Source: Moringa oleifera
Lineage: Eukaryota; Streptophyta; Magnoliopsida; Brassicales; Moringaceae
Direction of reading: 5' to 3'
NCBI GenBank assembly: GCA_021397835.1
Contig: JAJFZO010000344.1
Span: forward strand, 4,278,001-4,342,000
Length of the DNA stretch: 64,000 nucleotides
Notes under the pieces: generated by a model
The model's database searches: none
Told to the model about the DNA's origin: nothing
Seen by the model: only the letters and a program-made list of their open reading frames with translations
Shown: in pieces, positions 1-12,261 of the stretch
Position numbering within the stretch: position 1 is the stretch's first letter
Layout: each line of letters starts with the position of its first letter
Position numbers and translations under genes: made by a program

Positions 1-1900
1 TGTGAACGATAATAAATATTCATTAATAATTTTTTTAGCAATATATCTTAAGGATATATCTTAAAAGTAATTTTACTAACAATAATACTATAACAATTAC
101 CATATAATTGATTAATCTAATTAATTAAGATATAATTAAATTTTCTCAACATAAGTGACATTCATCTGTAATTGCAACATAAAAATATAAAAATCAATTT
201 AGATAGTTGACAAAATAACGATTTGGTATTATATAATTTTAAGTTGGACGTGTCTATTAATTAGATGGGTAAATTTTACTGTAAACTTTATATTTGTTAT
301 ACAAAAATATGTCGTAGACACTGCATGCACTAAGTATAAAAGTAAATACAAAACTTTAAACAAATTGCCTTCAGCTTATGATAGTTTATATTTTCATTAG
401 AAAATAAAGCTTGAATTGAAATTTATATTCACCCAAAATTAGTCTTCTTAAATTATTTAAATTTAAATTTAAATTTAAATTTATAATTTAACATCATATT
501 TTATTCATCTCAGATCAAGTATATACTTATCAATTAAATGTAATATAATTTTTAATTTTTAAAGTATTTTTTTAAGATAAAATCATTATAATCACAATCA
601 AAGCAAATAATATTTTGCAAATCAAAAATATCAATGGTGAAATACAATATATAAACTAACAAATTATTAACTTTACATATAATTATTAAAAAATTACTTT
701 TAGTAGACATTAAGCTCACTGTTCATAATCCTATCAAAGGATTGACAATACAATAGTACGATTAATAAAAAGATATGATATGATTTGATTTGATGTCTTA
801 TTTGTTTAGACAATAATCTTTTATTTGATAATTGATATTGGAAGCAATTAAATACGAAATAGCAAGTGATGAAGATTAAGCTCAGCAGCTTCTACAAAAG
901 CTTAAGTTGCAAAATTAAAGATAAAGCATAGGAGATTAATGGGAAGGTCAATGACATTAGGTCACATCTTCTGATAATGACATTGCTAGTATCTTATTTG
1001 ATTTAAAATTCTAATTCAAAACCCGGATGCTATCTTTGATAAAAAAACAACAATATGGGTCACTGCTATTGACACGTCACGCGTTATTCGGTCAAGTTGT
1101 TGATAATTTTTCTTATGAATAATAATATCTTTGAATAATCTGTTAATTAACTTTGACAAAATATAAAAATGTGTGTTAATTAGAGTGCATCAGTCTGGCT
1201 AAGTGATAGTTGATTTGACATAATTAAGTTAAAGTGGCCATGAACCATCATATGACCTTGATAACTTCAACATTAGTGAGAGTCATCTGATAGAAATTTA
1301 CAATATAATAATTTTATTTTAGACTTGGTCCATCTAGTGTTATCAAAATCAGAGAAAAGCACTACCTTCTCCATTATTCAAACTTCATATAATCTCATCT
1401 AAGTTCAAAGTGAGGCAACACTAATTTACTCAACGTGCATGGCATCGGTTTCATTAGTGGTGTTAATCAGTGTGTAATAAGGCATTGAGGCTTGGTGATT
1501 GGAACTCAAGAGATCAAATGAAATACTATATGATTCATTAATTTTTGGGTCGGTCCAACCCTAATGATCGAATGTTCTTTCCTAAATTTAGCTCCTAGGG
1601 TCGGGTTCATCGGGCTTGGGCCGAACAAGTTAGAGCCCAAGTCCACAATCATCAGATCCAAATCTAGACATTAAAGTGTATAAGTCGGATTGATCAAAGT
1701 TGGAAAAAAAAATAAAAAAATTAATATGAGTTATTTCATGAAAATGGACCACGAGGTGGTCCTACGCAATAAGTGACCTCAATGTGCACAAACAATGAGT
1801 GAAAGTGTTGGCTCCAATTATTATTTTTTTTCAAAAAGAAATTAATTTGAGGAGAAACAAAGAAACTGAAAGCACCATCCAAAAGCAGTAGGGACAGGCT
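1..1900. other. A/T-rich intergenic spacer, no gene seen
   Basis: No reading frame here looks like a known protein and there is no RNA-gene pattern. The stretch is very A/T-rich apart from a GC-richer patch near 1,550-1,650 with family-name-less text (gggcttgggccgaac). Nothing more can be supported. Confidence 0.6.
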
Positions 1901-1924
1901 TGAGAATCTAGACCACCTTCCCCC

Positions 1925-2520
1925 TTCTCTCTCCAAATAGGAACGTGGGACACTTGTCCCACAAGATGTGGGGCCACGTTGCACTTCTCATCACCATTGA
2001 AAGGTCAAAAAGGACAAAGTAGCCTAGCACGTGAGAGTGACACGTTATCACCCCTAACCCGTAAACGACAGGTCACTTTTGGCTGCACACCACATGCCCC
2101 CACTTAGTGCCCTCTCATTGTTCCCCTTTCTTTCTTTTTTTTTTAAATAAATAATAACTAATTTTATCTCAATTTTTTTTTATTGGGTGATATTAGTGGG
2201 GTCCAGCATGCTTTGCCCCCACGTGACACCGTCACGAGAAAGAGAGAGAGAGAGAGAGAAGGACGCACCGCTTAGTTTCGCGAGCACGTGCTCTCAACGT
2301 ACTGTTTGTGTTGGTCAGATAAAATCCGAAATCATGCCCTCGCCCAGTCACCCAACCCAGACGGCCATGCCCCGTACCTGATTTTTGTTGCGTTCTTCCG
2401 AAAATGCCCCTGTCACATGCAAATCCACGCCGTGTCTCTTCACTCATTACCCGCAACACAAGTACACAGAGTTCTTTACTGTTGCTCTTTTATACGTTAT
2501 TTTCACTTGGTGGCCCAGCT
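1925..2520. promoter_or_regulatory. GC-richer island with G-box/ACGT motifs (island 1)
   Basis: The island stands out from its A/T-rich surroundings. ACGTG cores occur at about 1,941, 1,974, 2,030, 2,041 and 2,222, and a perfect 12-bp palindrome gagcacgtgctc lies at 2,282-2,293. A GA microsatellite sits at about 2,237-2,259. No convincing coding frame is present. CACGTG is the binding site of plant bHLH and bZIP factors (established); that this island is a distal control element is inference. Confidence 0.35.
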
Positions 2521-2689
2521 ACTCCAACGATCTGAAACTGATGAATAAAGGTTATTTTAAATCATGAATTTTATTTTTAAAAAATTTAAATAATTTTTTA
2601 TTAATTTATTTAAATTAAATTTTGATAAAAAAAATTAATTATATTATTATAGTTAAAATATTTAAAATATTACTTAAATAAATTAAAAT

Positions 2690-3208
2690 AAAAATTTTAT
2701 AAAACTTTACTTTTTTATGTTATCAAATTTAAAAAGTGACAAATCCAAATAATGATATATCAATTTGATTTAAATTGAATCTTAATTTAAATAATTATTA
2801 AAATTTAAAACTATTTTTATTATTAAAATATTTAAAAAATAACTTAAATAAATTTTTTTACCCTATTTTAATTTATTACCTAAATTTGAATAATTTTCAA
2901 TACAAGATATTTTTTTTGTTAATTTTTTAAAATTTTAGTATATAAATTTAAATATATATATTTTAATACTCATAAAATTTTAAAAATTTTTATGATAATA
3001 GTTAAATATTTCTTTACATTTGTAAAAACTTTTAAGTCAAAATTCTTTGCATAACACTTTTAATTTGAATATTTTTAATTTTTAAATTTTCTAATAAAGT
3101 ATAATTTATGCCAAATTGATCAATCAATATTCGATTTATCATTTTTTAACTATGAATATTTGATTGATAATATAAGATAAATATCAAAATTTTATGTGAT
3201 CTCTACCC
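2690..3208. repeat. Foldback repeat family 1, copy A
   Basis: The left end reads about aattttataaaactttac and the right end about attttatgtgatctctaccc, which are degenerate inverted copies of each other. The interior shares a long, ordered series of phrases with copies at 40.9 kb and 59.95 kb, including ttaaaaagtgacaaat near the left end and a diagnostic aaattttgatggtata-like core. A truncated second copy follows directly. This is read as a non-autonomous inverted-repeat transposon (MITE-like), too decayed for exact ends. Confidence 0.5.
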
Positions 3209-3214
3209 AATAAA

Positions 3215-3480
3215 TTATGCATTTTATTTTAATTTGATTTCCCAAATTTGAATAATTTTGATTAATAAACTATTTTTTATAAATTTTTTAATTTTTTAAT
3301 AGTACAAATTTTTTTAAAAAAATATTTTTGGTTTTCAAAAATTCTATAAGTTTTTTGTGATGATAATTTAAAAATAATAAGTCAAAATTTGTTGTAAAAA
3401 TTTTTAATTTGAATATTTTTAAAAAAATTAATAAAATTTAATTTAATTTAAATTGATATATCAAGTTTGATTAAAAAAAA
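3215..3480. repeat. Foldback repeat family 1, partial copy
   Basis: This stretch repeats the middle and right portion of copy A, with phrases such as aagtcaaaatttg and taatttgaatattttt followed by ttaatttaatttaaattgat. It lacks recognisable terminal repeats, so it is a fragment or the remains of a tandem insertion. Confidence 0.4.
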
Positions 3481-4265
3481 TAACTCGGAGTTTTAAATAA
3501 ATTTTATCTAAAATTGATGTTAAAAAAATTAATCACTCATTAATTTAGTAAAAAATAACTATCATCACATAACATTATAGTTTAGATTCAAAACTATAGA
3601 GTCATTAAGAGTAATATTTTATTTCCTAATCCTTAATAAAGATTAAGAATTTGGTTAGTGTTAATTATGCCGGCCCATTTGACTAAAAGAATCTTTGTGG
3701 GCAAAGGCGGTCCAATGGTTATGTCTTGGCTTGTGCCATCTCTATTGCTCCCGACATTATCTTAAGACCATTTATCATTATTAACATCAAAAGTTAATTA
3801 AGTGACTCGAGAAAAAATAAAATAAAATAAGTTATTTAGAATGAAGAAAAAGAGTTTGTACTTTAATATTAATTAAATAATAAAATGTCGCTATGATTAA
3901 GCATGCTTGTTTGGATCTTAATGTAGATATGTAGGTCGATATATGATTAATCTTCTCAAAGTCATATAGTAAAGTCTTGTCACGGTGCCATTGGCAAAAC
4001 AGAAGATAACAAATTAATGATTTATATATAATGCAAAAAAAAAAATTCAAATAATTTCATTATTATATTTATTATTAATATCCATTCACTTAATTATCAA
4101 AGAAATTTCTAATGAAAAATTACACTACTTTATTGAATATTAAATTGTGCTTTGGCAAACTTGTTACCAATTATTTTTAAAAACATTGAAATATGGACCC
4201 ACAATAAGAGATTAAGATTGACAAATTCCCGTATTGATACAGAATTTGACTCGTTAATATGCTTT

Positions 4266-4303
<38 letters not shown>

Positions 4304-4500
4304 GAGATGCATCAAGGAAAAACTTATTTTTCAATTATTTTATTTTTTATTGAAAAATAATAAAGTTTTAAAATATATAATCTTTGTAATTTAATATGTT
4401 TTTTATATAAAGCGAAAAAAATTATGGGTAAGTTGGGGGAGAAAATTATTATTCTGACAGCACAGCAAGGACACAAAGTGAAAAGTTTGAAAACGACACT
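3481..4500. other. Spacer with (TA)n microsatellite
   Basis: No gene is visible. A (TA)n tract occupies about 4,269-4,301. Small frames here run through that tract and are not credible proteins. Confidence 0.6.
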
Positions 4501-5190
4501 GGTGAATTTAGGAAATATTTTGTATTTTTAACGGACTAAGACGACGTCTACCAACCGCTCAGCCGTTAACTGCGAAACTAACAGCTTCTTAACGACGTCA
4601 ACAGGGCAAAACAAGAGAATGCCCGTGGTCTGAGAGAGAGAGAGAGCAGTCAGGACCCCACCGCACGCGAGCCGGCAGGCAGTGTGGCAGATGAACGGCA
4701 GGGGATGGGCGCACGTGAGTCGCTGCTCCACGCTCTCACGTGCTCTACGTATGCCCGCCCGCGCATACTCGCCACCATCTCTCTCTCTCTCTCTCCGGTC
4801 ACGTCATGAAATGTTCCTCGAGTACCCATATCACATGGCTCACCGTTGCCCTAACATAATCCACTCACCGCCACCTTCTCCTTTCATTTTTTAAATCCAA
4901 ATAAATAAATAAATAATTAATTGATCCAGTCAATTTAAAAAATTAAAACATACTTTAATTGTTGGTGAAGGCCTATTTTAAAATTTCAAAAATAAAGTAA
5001 TTTTTTTTAAAAAAAGAGAGGAAAACGGGATCGCGTAATATTGGTGGGACCCGCAATAATCGCAGGGGTGAGTTGGCCACGTGATTCGGGAAGCTGAGGG
5101 ATGTCGTGGGCAGACATTTTTAATCACGTGATGGGATGCGGATTCCACGGGCAACCGGACACGTGTCTCTTCTCTTACTTTCTCCCTGAT
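4500..5190. promoter_or_regulatory. GC-richer island with G-box pairs (island 2)
   Basis: Two nine-base arms, gcacgtgag (4,711-4,719) and ctcacgtgc (4,735-4,743), form an inverted pair with a 15-base spacer. Further CACGTG boxes lie near 5,079 and 5,123-5,132 (atcacgtgat, a perfect 10-bp palindrome), with an ACGTGTC near 5,160. GA and CT microsatellites flank at about 4,631-4,646 and 4,780-4,796. No coding frame is convincing. The layout resembles a plant promoter or enhancer, but no gene start can be tied to it. Confidence 0.35.
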
Positions 5191-6490
5191 TAAAAAAATA
5201 AAAATGGAGATTTATTATCCTAAGACGGGGAAATAAGATTGTTAACTGATCCCAAAACGGATTCCCCTTACAAGGGAATGTCAGAAGTTAGAGGGACACT
5301 GTGCGTTTATTAGTGTTTACTTAAAACAACAATTCTTGGGGCATTTTAAGGTAAGACCAACCCTAAAAATAAAATCAAGGACAAATGGGTTTGGTTTAGA
5401 GACAACTAAGCATTGTTCCCTCGCGCTATTTCTGCCCTTAGATCATGTAACTCTTGTTTTGGCCTTAACCGAACTTAATACCAGTAATAAAAATAAAATA
5501 TATAAAATTATATTATATTTTTTTAAGTATACAGTATTATATTTAATTTAAAATCAAATTATATTAAAGTGAAATGGATGAACTGTAAATGGTGGAAACA
5601 ATTGTTTTGAAATAAATGGGGACGAAAGACTTTCCTTTGGTGGGTAATTAAAGAATTGTGTACCAAACAAAGAGAATTATCAATTTTGGAGAAATAATTG
5701 TTTATTTGAGATAATTTAATAAAGTTAAAAAAAAAAAAAAAAGAGAGAGAGAAAAAGGAAAAGAGAAGAGAGTACATGATCCTGGTGTGGATGTGCTGGT
5801 TCTATGTGTGCAATCTGTAAAATTAATTACTTTATTTCAAGTTGCAGTCCTATAAGTACCCTACACAATGTAGGGGTCTTGCAGTCATTTTATATTTATT
5901 TAATTGCACAGTTTATTTTATTTATCCAATTTAGTAGTTTACCTCAAAACCCAATAATAGGGATATTGGATAAGCATTTTTTTATTTTAAAAAATATATT
6001 TACAGCCTTGTTTGTGTTGTGTAAAATTATTTATGATAGTGGTATTGATTTTTTTAATGTCACATCACAAAATATTATTTATTTTTAAAATATATTTATA
6101 ATAAAATGTTACCGTTGCATGAGTTAGGAGAATAACGTGATATTTTTTTTTATAATTTTAATTTTTTTTAAATATATAAAAAATTAAAAGTTTATATAAT
6201 TTTATAAGTTTAAAAAATACATAAATTTGTAAAAAAATTAATATTCTGTAGGTAAGATTGAAACTTAAATGGAGAGAAATATTTTATGGATTTAAATTGC
6301 GATTATAAATATTTAAAGTTCTAAATTTTATTCATTAATTAATAAATTAAAATTTACAGCTTTAAAATTTAACAGTGCAAGGCAGCTTTTATGTATTAAT
6401 ATCATTAATATGCTAATTTAGATAATTTTTATTTATTTATTTTAGATGAAAAGAAAATAAATTGGGTTTGGGTGGGTTGGTCGGACAGAG
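5191..6490. other. A/T-rich spacer
   Basis: Only low-complexity A/T sequence and a poly-A/GA run near 5,729-5,770 are seen. No supported gene. Confidence 0.55.
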
Positions 6491-6499
6491 GTAATAGGC

Positions 6500-6670
6500 A
6501 AATTGATGTCTTTTAGCAAAGATGCACGTGAGTTGCTGGGTCAACTCACGTGGCCCACCCCGCCCCGCGTTCGCATCTGTGACGACAAGCATGAAAATGA
6601 CCTCACGTTTAACAACGTTACGTTTGCATATTCTTGGGCCACAACACACCGTCTCACGTGACTATTGCCC
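6500..6670. promoter_or_regulatory. GC-richer island with perfect inverted G-box repeat (island 3)
   Basis: Two 11-base arms, cacgtgagttg (6,525-6,535) and caactcacgtg (6,542-6,552), are exact reverse complements around a six-base spacer. ACGT cores also occur near 6,604 and 6,619, and another CACGTG lies at about 6,655-6,660. Such spacing could seat two dimeric bHLH or bZIP factors; that is inference. Confidence 0.4.
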
Positions 6671-6880
6671 CTATCCAAATTTTCAACATTTAGGTCATTT
6701 CATTTGCCCGTTTTCTCTAACTCCATCTCCCCATATTATTGTTTTATCTAAATCTAATTTGGTCTACAAATTTAATTTTATGCTAATTAGTTAAATATTT
6801 TTTAATTAATATAATTTATAATTATATAAAAATTAAAAATTTTAATTAAAATTATTTATTTAAATTTATTTTTTGTTATT

Positions 6881-7180
6881 TTTAATGTAAAATTTTTATT
6901 TATAATTTTTATTGATATTAATAATTTTGTGTACAAAACGTGATATATATGTAATTTTTACTTATATAATTATCATAATATTTTTTTAAAATACTAATAA
7001 AATAAATAAAATATATATTTTTAAAATATTAGTATTTTATATTTTTAAATAAATTTAATATAAAAATAACATTTTAAAAAAAATATTAAAATAATTACGT
7101 AATTAAAAGTCACATACACATACTTAAACAGAATCGTTAATATCAATAAAAAATCACACATCGAAAATTTAATATAAATA
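6881..7180. repeat. Foldback repeat family 2, copy 1
   Basis: The left roughly 100 bases (around tttttattgatattaa) reappear as reverse complement in the right roughly 100 bases (around ttaatatcaataaaaa). The structure is that of a small foldback or MITE-like element. A second copy lies about 680 bases downstream. Confidence 0.45.
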
Positions 7181-7556
7181 TAATTTTAAATAAATATAAT
7201 TTTTTATAAATCTCAATTTTAGATAATAATATTCTCTTGATATAATTAAATTTTAAAATTTTATATTTTAATTGATCGTGATACTTTTGAAAAAAAAATG
7301 AAAATTAGGGCATTATTAAGAGCTATGTGATTAAGATAAGATGTAATTGAAGTCCTAACTAACTGACAACATGTGGGGCTTTTGGGTAAGCCCCATCAAA
7401 TTTTGTTTTCTTCTTCATGTGATCCATGAAAGTGCTTTCCTTTAACAATCAACTCATTTTTTTATTCGTTAAATTTTATTTTAATTTAAATTTTAATAAT
7501 TTTTTAAAAAACTTATAATAAATAATATTTTAATAAATTAATGTTTTGATATTATT

Positions 7557-7898
7557 AAATTTTTAATATAAAATTTTTATTTATAAATTTTATTAATATT
7601 AAAGATTTTTGGTACACATAAGATGTTTATATAGTCTTTACGTGTGTAATTATCATAATATTTCTTTAAAATATTATCATAATAAATAAAAATATTTTTT
7701 ATTTTAATTTTTTTAAATATTAATATTTTAAATGTTCTTCTTAAGTTTGATGCAAAAAAAATTATTTTGATAATATTTTAAAATGATATTAAGATAATTA
7801 TATAAATAAAATCACATATACATCACATATGTACATAAAACTATTAATATTAATAAAAATTATAAATAAAAATCTCTCATTGAGAATTTAATAAAAAT
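7557..7898. repeat. Foldback repeat family 2, copy 2
   Basis: This has the same order of phrases as copy 1: left arm with aaaatttttatttataa, centre with cataatattt, and right arm with taatattaataaaaatt and aatctctcattgagaattt. The arms are again inverted. The flanking A/T-rich text also resembles that around copy 1, so a larger segment may have been duplicated. Confidence 0.4.
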
Positions 7899-7899
7899 A

Positions 7900-9600
7900 T
7901 AAGTGTTAAATAAATATAATTTTTTTTAAAGTTTGAATTTGAAATATTAAGTAAAATAAATTTCCATTTGATATAACTAACCCTTATAAATTTTTTTAAA
8001 AATACTCTCTAAAATTTTTATCAAAATTAAGCTCAACATAAATTTAGATTAATCAATAATCTTTATCTTTTTTATAATTTTATTTATACTATTTTTTTCA
8101 TTGTTCATGAAAAAACTCCAAAAAAATTGACAACCCAATTGGCCCAAGAACAGTGATAGTTTTCTAGTTTGCTTTTTTAATTAATTAGAAAGCGAAGAAA
8201 ATGATTAATTCCACAATCAAAACCATTCATTGAATCCTCACAACTTAAACAATGACCAAGAAAAAAGAAAAAGTGCAAAATGACTTTGAAAACGAAATAA
8301 ATTTTTTAAAAAATATATACATTTTTTAATTGTTTTCTTTAATTTAATATTTAATTGCACTCTCTTAAGGAAGACATCATGTGTACGCCACTTGATCTTA
8401 ATTGGCAATCTCTTTTAATTTGGGCACATGCAATGGTTGATGACTTGCAAAAAGCATATATAGTTGGATTACACCCAATTGAGAATTCGTGCTCCCTAAA
8501 ACCCCATCACACCGGACACAAATCTTCTAGAGAATTAGTGGGTAAAAGTTACATACATGGATCGGGGCATTGCTTGCTTGAACTCATCATACATTGAAGA
8601 CCGATTGCACCCAAAAATAATAATAATAATAAAATTTTGAAACCATTGTACGTTTCATGAATGAATCGCGATGTTGCACCAATTTTTAATTATCATAAGA
8701 TGAGATGCTAGTGAAATAAGATATTGTCACGCCAAGCTGTTCCAATGTATCTATGCATGATAGTGTGAATGCTAGTCATGATTATCCGCTTTAAAGATTA
8801 ATTATATGTTTTAAGCATACTATATTTAAATTCATTTCATAACCCTAAATTAAATACTCATTTGTAACAATGAGAGAAGAAAAAGGTTAATTTTTTTCCC
8901 TTATGATATATAATAAAGCAAAAGTTACGTACATAAATTTGACGCTTATGGTAAGAGTTATAAGAACTATATTATTAATCAGATTGAAAATAATTTAAGA
9001 AAATTGAAACATAGGGTTTATTTTTTGAATTGTTTTCACGATCTAAAATTACATATATAAAATGTGAAGAATTAAGATCTCATATATTGTTTAAATATTG
9101 TGTGATTTCTTAGTGATGTGGAATTTAGTCCTTATAATTAAGTTAACAACATTAATTATTGATTTATTTAATTTTTATTTCTTGTATAGTGATTTTTCGT
9201 TGTCTTGGTCTAACTCACATTGTGAATATGTTAATTTTGAAGACTTCAATTTTTTAAAATTGTTTTACATGATTTTAAAACTTATTTTTTAAAAATAAAT
9301 TATGATATATCACTTAATAATGTGATTTCTGAATGAGGCATAATATAAAAGATTTACAAGATATAAATCTTACAATTTATGTATCATTATCATTAATGTG
9401 TGACACATTTTTATTTGTTAATCAATCACATGCATATAATAGATGATGATTAAGTTAGGTTTGGGAATGATATGAAAAATTATTAAATTATTAAAATAAT
9501 TAAATAAAATTATAAATTTTTTTCCTTGTGAAATGTTACTAATGGGTTATAAGTCCATATGATTGATAAAAAAAAAAAAAGAAGAAGCAAATATCAACTA
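7900..9600. other. Spacer, no gene seen
   Basis: An 80-codon open frame at 8,355-8,597 has no ATG at its first codon and no recognisable domain. Nothing else is supported. Confidence 0.55.
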
Positions 9601-9619
9601 AATACTATTTTAAATTTTG

Positions 9620-10060
9620 ATTTTGATTTTTTTCTAATGAAATTCTAACTTTTAAAATATTTCTAAACAAAAATTCATCTATTAAATTAAAGTTTGATGT
9701 AAATTACTGTAAAAAACTAATGATATTCTTATTTTTAAAATACTTAAAAATTATTTAAATAAATTTTATACTTTATTTTAATTTTATTTTTAAATTTGAA
9801 TATTTGTTGACTAATAAATTATTTTTTTATTAATTTCATATATTTATAATAATAATTACTATTAAAAAATATTTTTAGTATTCAAAAAATTTTAATTTTG
9901 TATAAATGTAATTTAAAATTTTCTTACATTTGTGAAAAATTTCATATAAAAAATTCATTATAAAGCTATTTTTAATTTTTTAAATTAAATTAAATTAAAA
10001 TTAATAAATAAGAATTTCTTCAAAATATTCTAAAATTTGGATTCAATTGAAAAAAGTAAA
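9620..10060. repeat. Foldback repeat family 1, highly degenerate copy
   Basis: Phrase order matches the other family-1 copies (aaatttgaatatttgttgac, then a dinucleotide-rich core, then ttttaattttttaaattaaat), but both termini are unclear. Assignment is by eye only. Confidence 0.3.
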
Positions 10061-10179
10061 ATTTGAAATTTGAAATCACTATTATCTTTAAAATTTTGAT
10101 GCATATATATATATATTATTTAATTTAAAATATAATAGTTTTTTGTTATTTTAAAATATAATAAAAGAAAGGAAATGAA

Positions 10180-10740
10180 ACATATAGGCGTAGACGTGAG
10201 AGAGAGAATCTAAAGCACATGAAGCGTGGGGGCCAGTTGGGGGAGGGAAAAAGAGAAAAGTCCCGGGTTTTTCGGCACTGGTTTTAGCCAGTGAGAGAGT
10301 ACAACAGACGGCAGAGACATGAGGCCTTGCACGTGACTTTTCCTCCTTTACCACCAACATCCTCTGGTTAAAACTCTCTCTCTCTTCTCTAACCCTTTCC
10401 CAAAAAAAATAAGAATTTTAAAAAATAAACCAAAAGCAGTTATTAAGGTTCAGATAATCGGGATCTGTGCTCTAATCATCACTTGTAACTCATTTTAAAA
10501 TTTTTATTATTATTTAAAAACGAATTTTAATAAATATTATTTTGTTAATAAATCCTGAAGTCAACGGCTTTTCTGTTTATAAGTCAACCCTTCTGTTTCA
10601 GTTTCACCCCCTCCTCTCAGTCACGTGACCTTCGCTTTAATTGCCGTGACTGAGCCTAGGCCTTGTACCCGATCCAACTCCTGTTTTCATGTATATTTAT
10701 ATACGTGACTATTCGGCCAGAGAAAAAGGGGTAGATATCA
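10180..10740. promoter_or_regulatory. G-box island nearest BIM1 (island 4)
   Basis: The island contains CACGTG at about 10,331 and a perfect palindrome gtcacgtgac at 10,620-10,629, plus acgtgac near 10,703 and GA/CT microsatellites near 10,198 and 10,376. It lies about 0.6-1.2 kb upstream of the likely BIM1 transcription start. It is probably distal promoter of that gene (inference from position). Confidence 0.4.
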
Positions 10741-11337
10741 TCACCCAACTTTCCTTTTATGTCATGCTACAACCTCACACTTTAATGCATTTTCCTCTTT
10801 TTTTTTTGAAAATATCCTTTTAAAGAGTTATATATTATTTTGTGGTTATCACTATTATAAAACAGTAGATTTAAAATTTTATATATTATTAAATAAAAAA
10901 TAAAAAAATCAAAATAATTTATTGATAATCAAATATAAAAAATATTTTAAAAATATGCCAAGTTAAAGAGCTAGCTGATAAATTGTTAAAAAAAAAAGCC
11001 TACTGCGGCAAATAATGAATCCGGCATTGGGATTATCAAATAGATAATATATGTTTATTTATATAAAAGTTAAATATTAAATCCTTATTGCCAAAAACGA
11101 GATAAAATAAAAAAGAATTTAAATCATTGAGTTCCGTGAACTACTATAAAGTATAAACAACATCCCAAATAAAAATAAGCAGATAAAAAAAATAAAGAAA
11201 AATCACTAAACCAAAGGAAGCCGTTACCATGGCATCAAACTCCGTTAGCTCCCCGCCGCAACGTCGTTAGAGAAACGCCGTTTTCTTCTAACGGGAACTG
11301 ATGAATGGAATTTCGCTAGCACAGAAAGCTGAGTAAC

Positions 11338-11346
11338 CATATAAAA
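11338..11346 (+). promoter_or_regulatory. Probable TATA box of the BIM1 gene
   Basis: The sequence atataaaaa lies about 30 bases upstream of a purine-rich stretch (11,371-11,402) typical of plant leader starts. This would place transcription start near 11,370, giving an unspliced leader of roughly 0.9 kb before the ATG at 12,262. Confidence 0.45.
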
Positions 11347-11369
11347 AGATCTTAGGCCAAGGGGATACA

Positions 11370-12261
11370 GCAAAGAGAAAGAGAGAGAGAGAAGAAGAAA
11401 GGAGATTCTCAGACCTACGGCCTCATCTGTCGCCGCACTGTTCGTTCTCACGAGCAAGAGTTGTATAAAAGAAAGCGAGTAGAGATTGTAGAAAAAGGAG
11501 AAGAAAAAGATATTTTTGGTCGAAATTCGAAGCCGATACTTGAAACACATTTTCTTTGGTTTCTTTCTCTTTCTATCCAATTTGATCTCACCGGATTGTT
11601 TGCTTCTCGAACTTCGACTTCTCCTCGTGGAAAGGAATCGGTAGCTGAAACTATACGTAAAATTCTGATAATTCAGATCAGAGGTACGCTAGCTTTTCCT
11701 TTTGATAAAAAATGTTTTCAAATTTAATTTGACTTGCTGTTTGTTGGATCTTCTTATAGTAGTTTGACTTGATACGCTGAATTTTGTTTTTGCAACGTGC
11801 GTGTTTGGTAATTCTAGTGCAGATTGGTTCAAATCTGAGATTTCAGGTTCTAGTTGGTGGTTTTCTCAAGTGGAGTCTATTTTCGAGCTGAATTGTGTGC
11901 TTTAGGAATTTTCTGGGAATCAGTAGGACGAAAGCTTCACAAGAAAATAAAACGTTCAGGTTTCTCTTCCAGTAGTTCGTTCTCAAGCTGATTTGCTGGT
12001 GGAGAAGTGAATGCGCCTCCGATCTCCGGTGGACGGGCGATAGCTTTTCAGATAATTAAAAGGATATATATCACTCTTTGCAGACCGAACGGATCTGAGG
12101 AGGAATTTTAACATCCAATTCTGCGATTTTGCTCGAGCTACAAAATTCAGAGAATTCCATTACTGAGGTGCTAATTATCTGATAATTCCTTGAAGTTCAT
12201 AAAAGTTGGTTATTCGGTTTGGATTTTGAGCAATTGCCGAGAATACATACTGCAGCTGAGG
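11370..12261 (+). other. BIM1 5' leader, probably with an intron
   Basis: This GC-normal, non-coding stretch sits between the TATA-like box and the coding start. A splice donor-like aggtacg near 11,683 and acceptor-like ttttgcag or ctttgcag sites (about 12,080) suggest a leader intron. A short upstream ORF of 10 codons plus stop lies at 12,011-12,043 (atgcgcctccgatctccggt onward), exonic only if not spliced out. Confidence 0.4.

Noticed and set aside
4130..4394. Frames on both strands through the (TA)n tract
   Set aside because: The Tyr-Ile repeats are the microsatellite itself.
8355..8597. 80-codon open frame
   Set aside because: No ATG at its start, no domain, and no neighbouring exon-like sequence.
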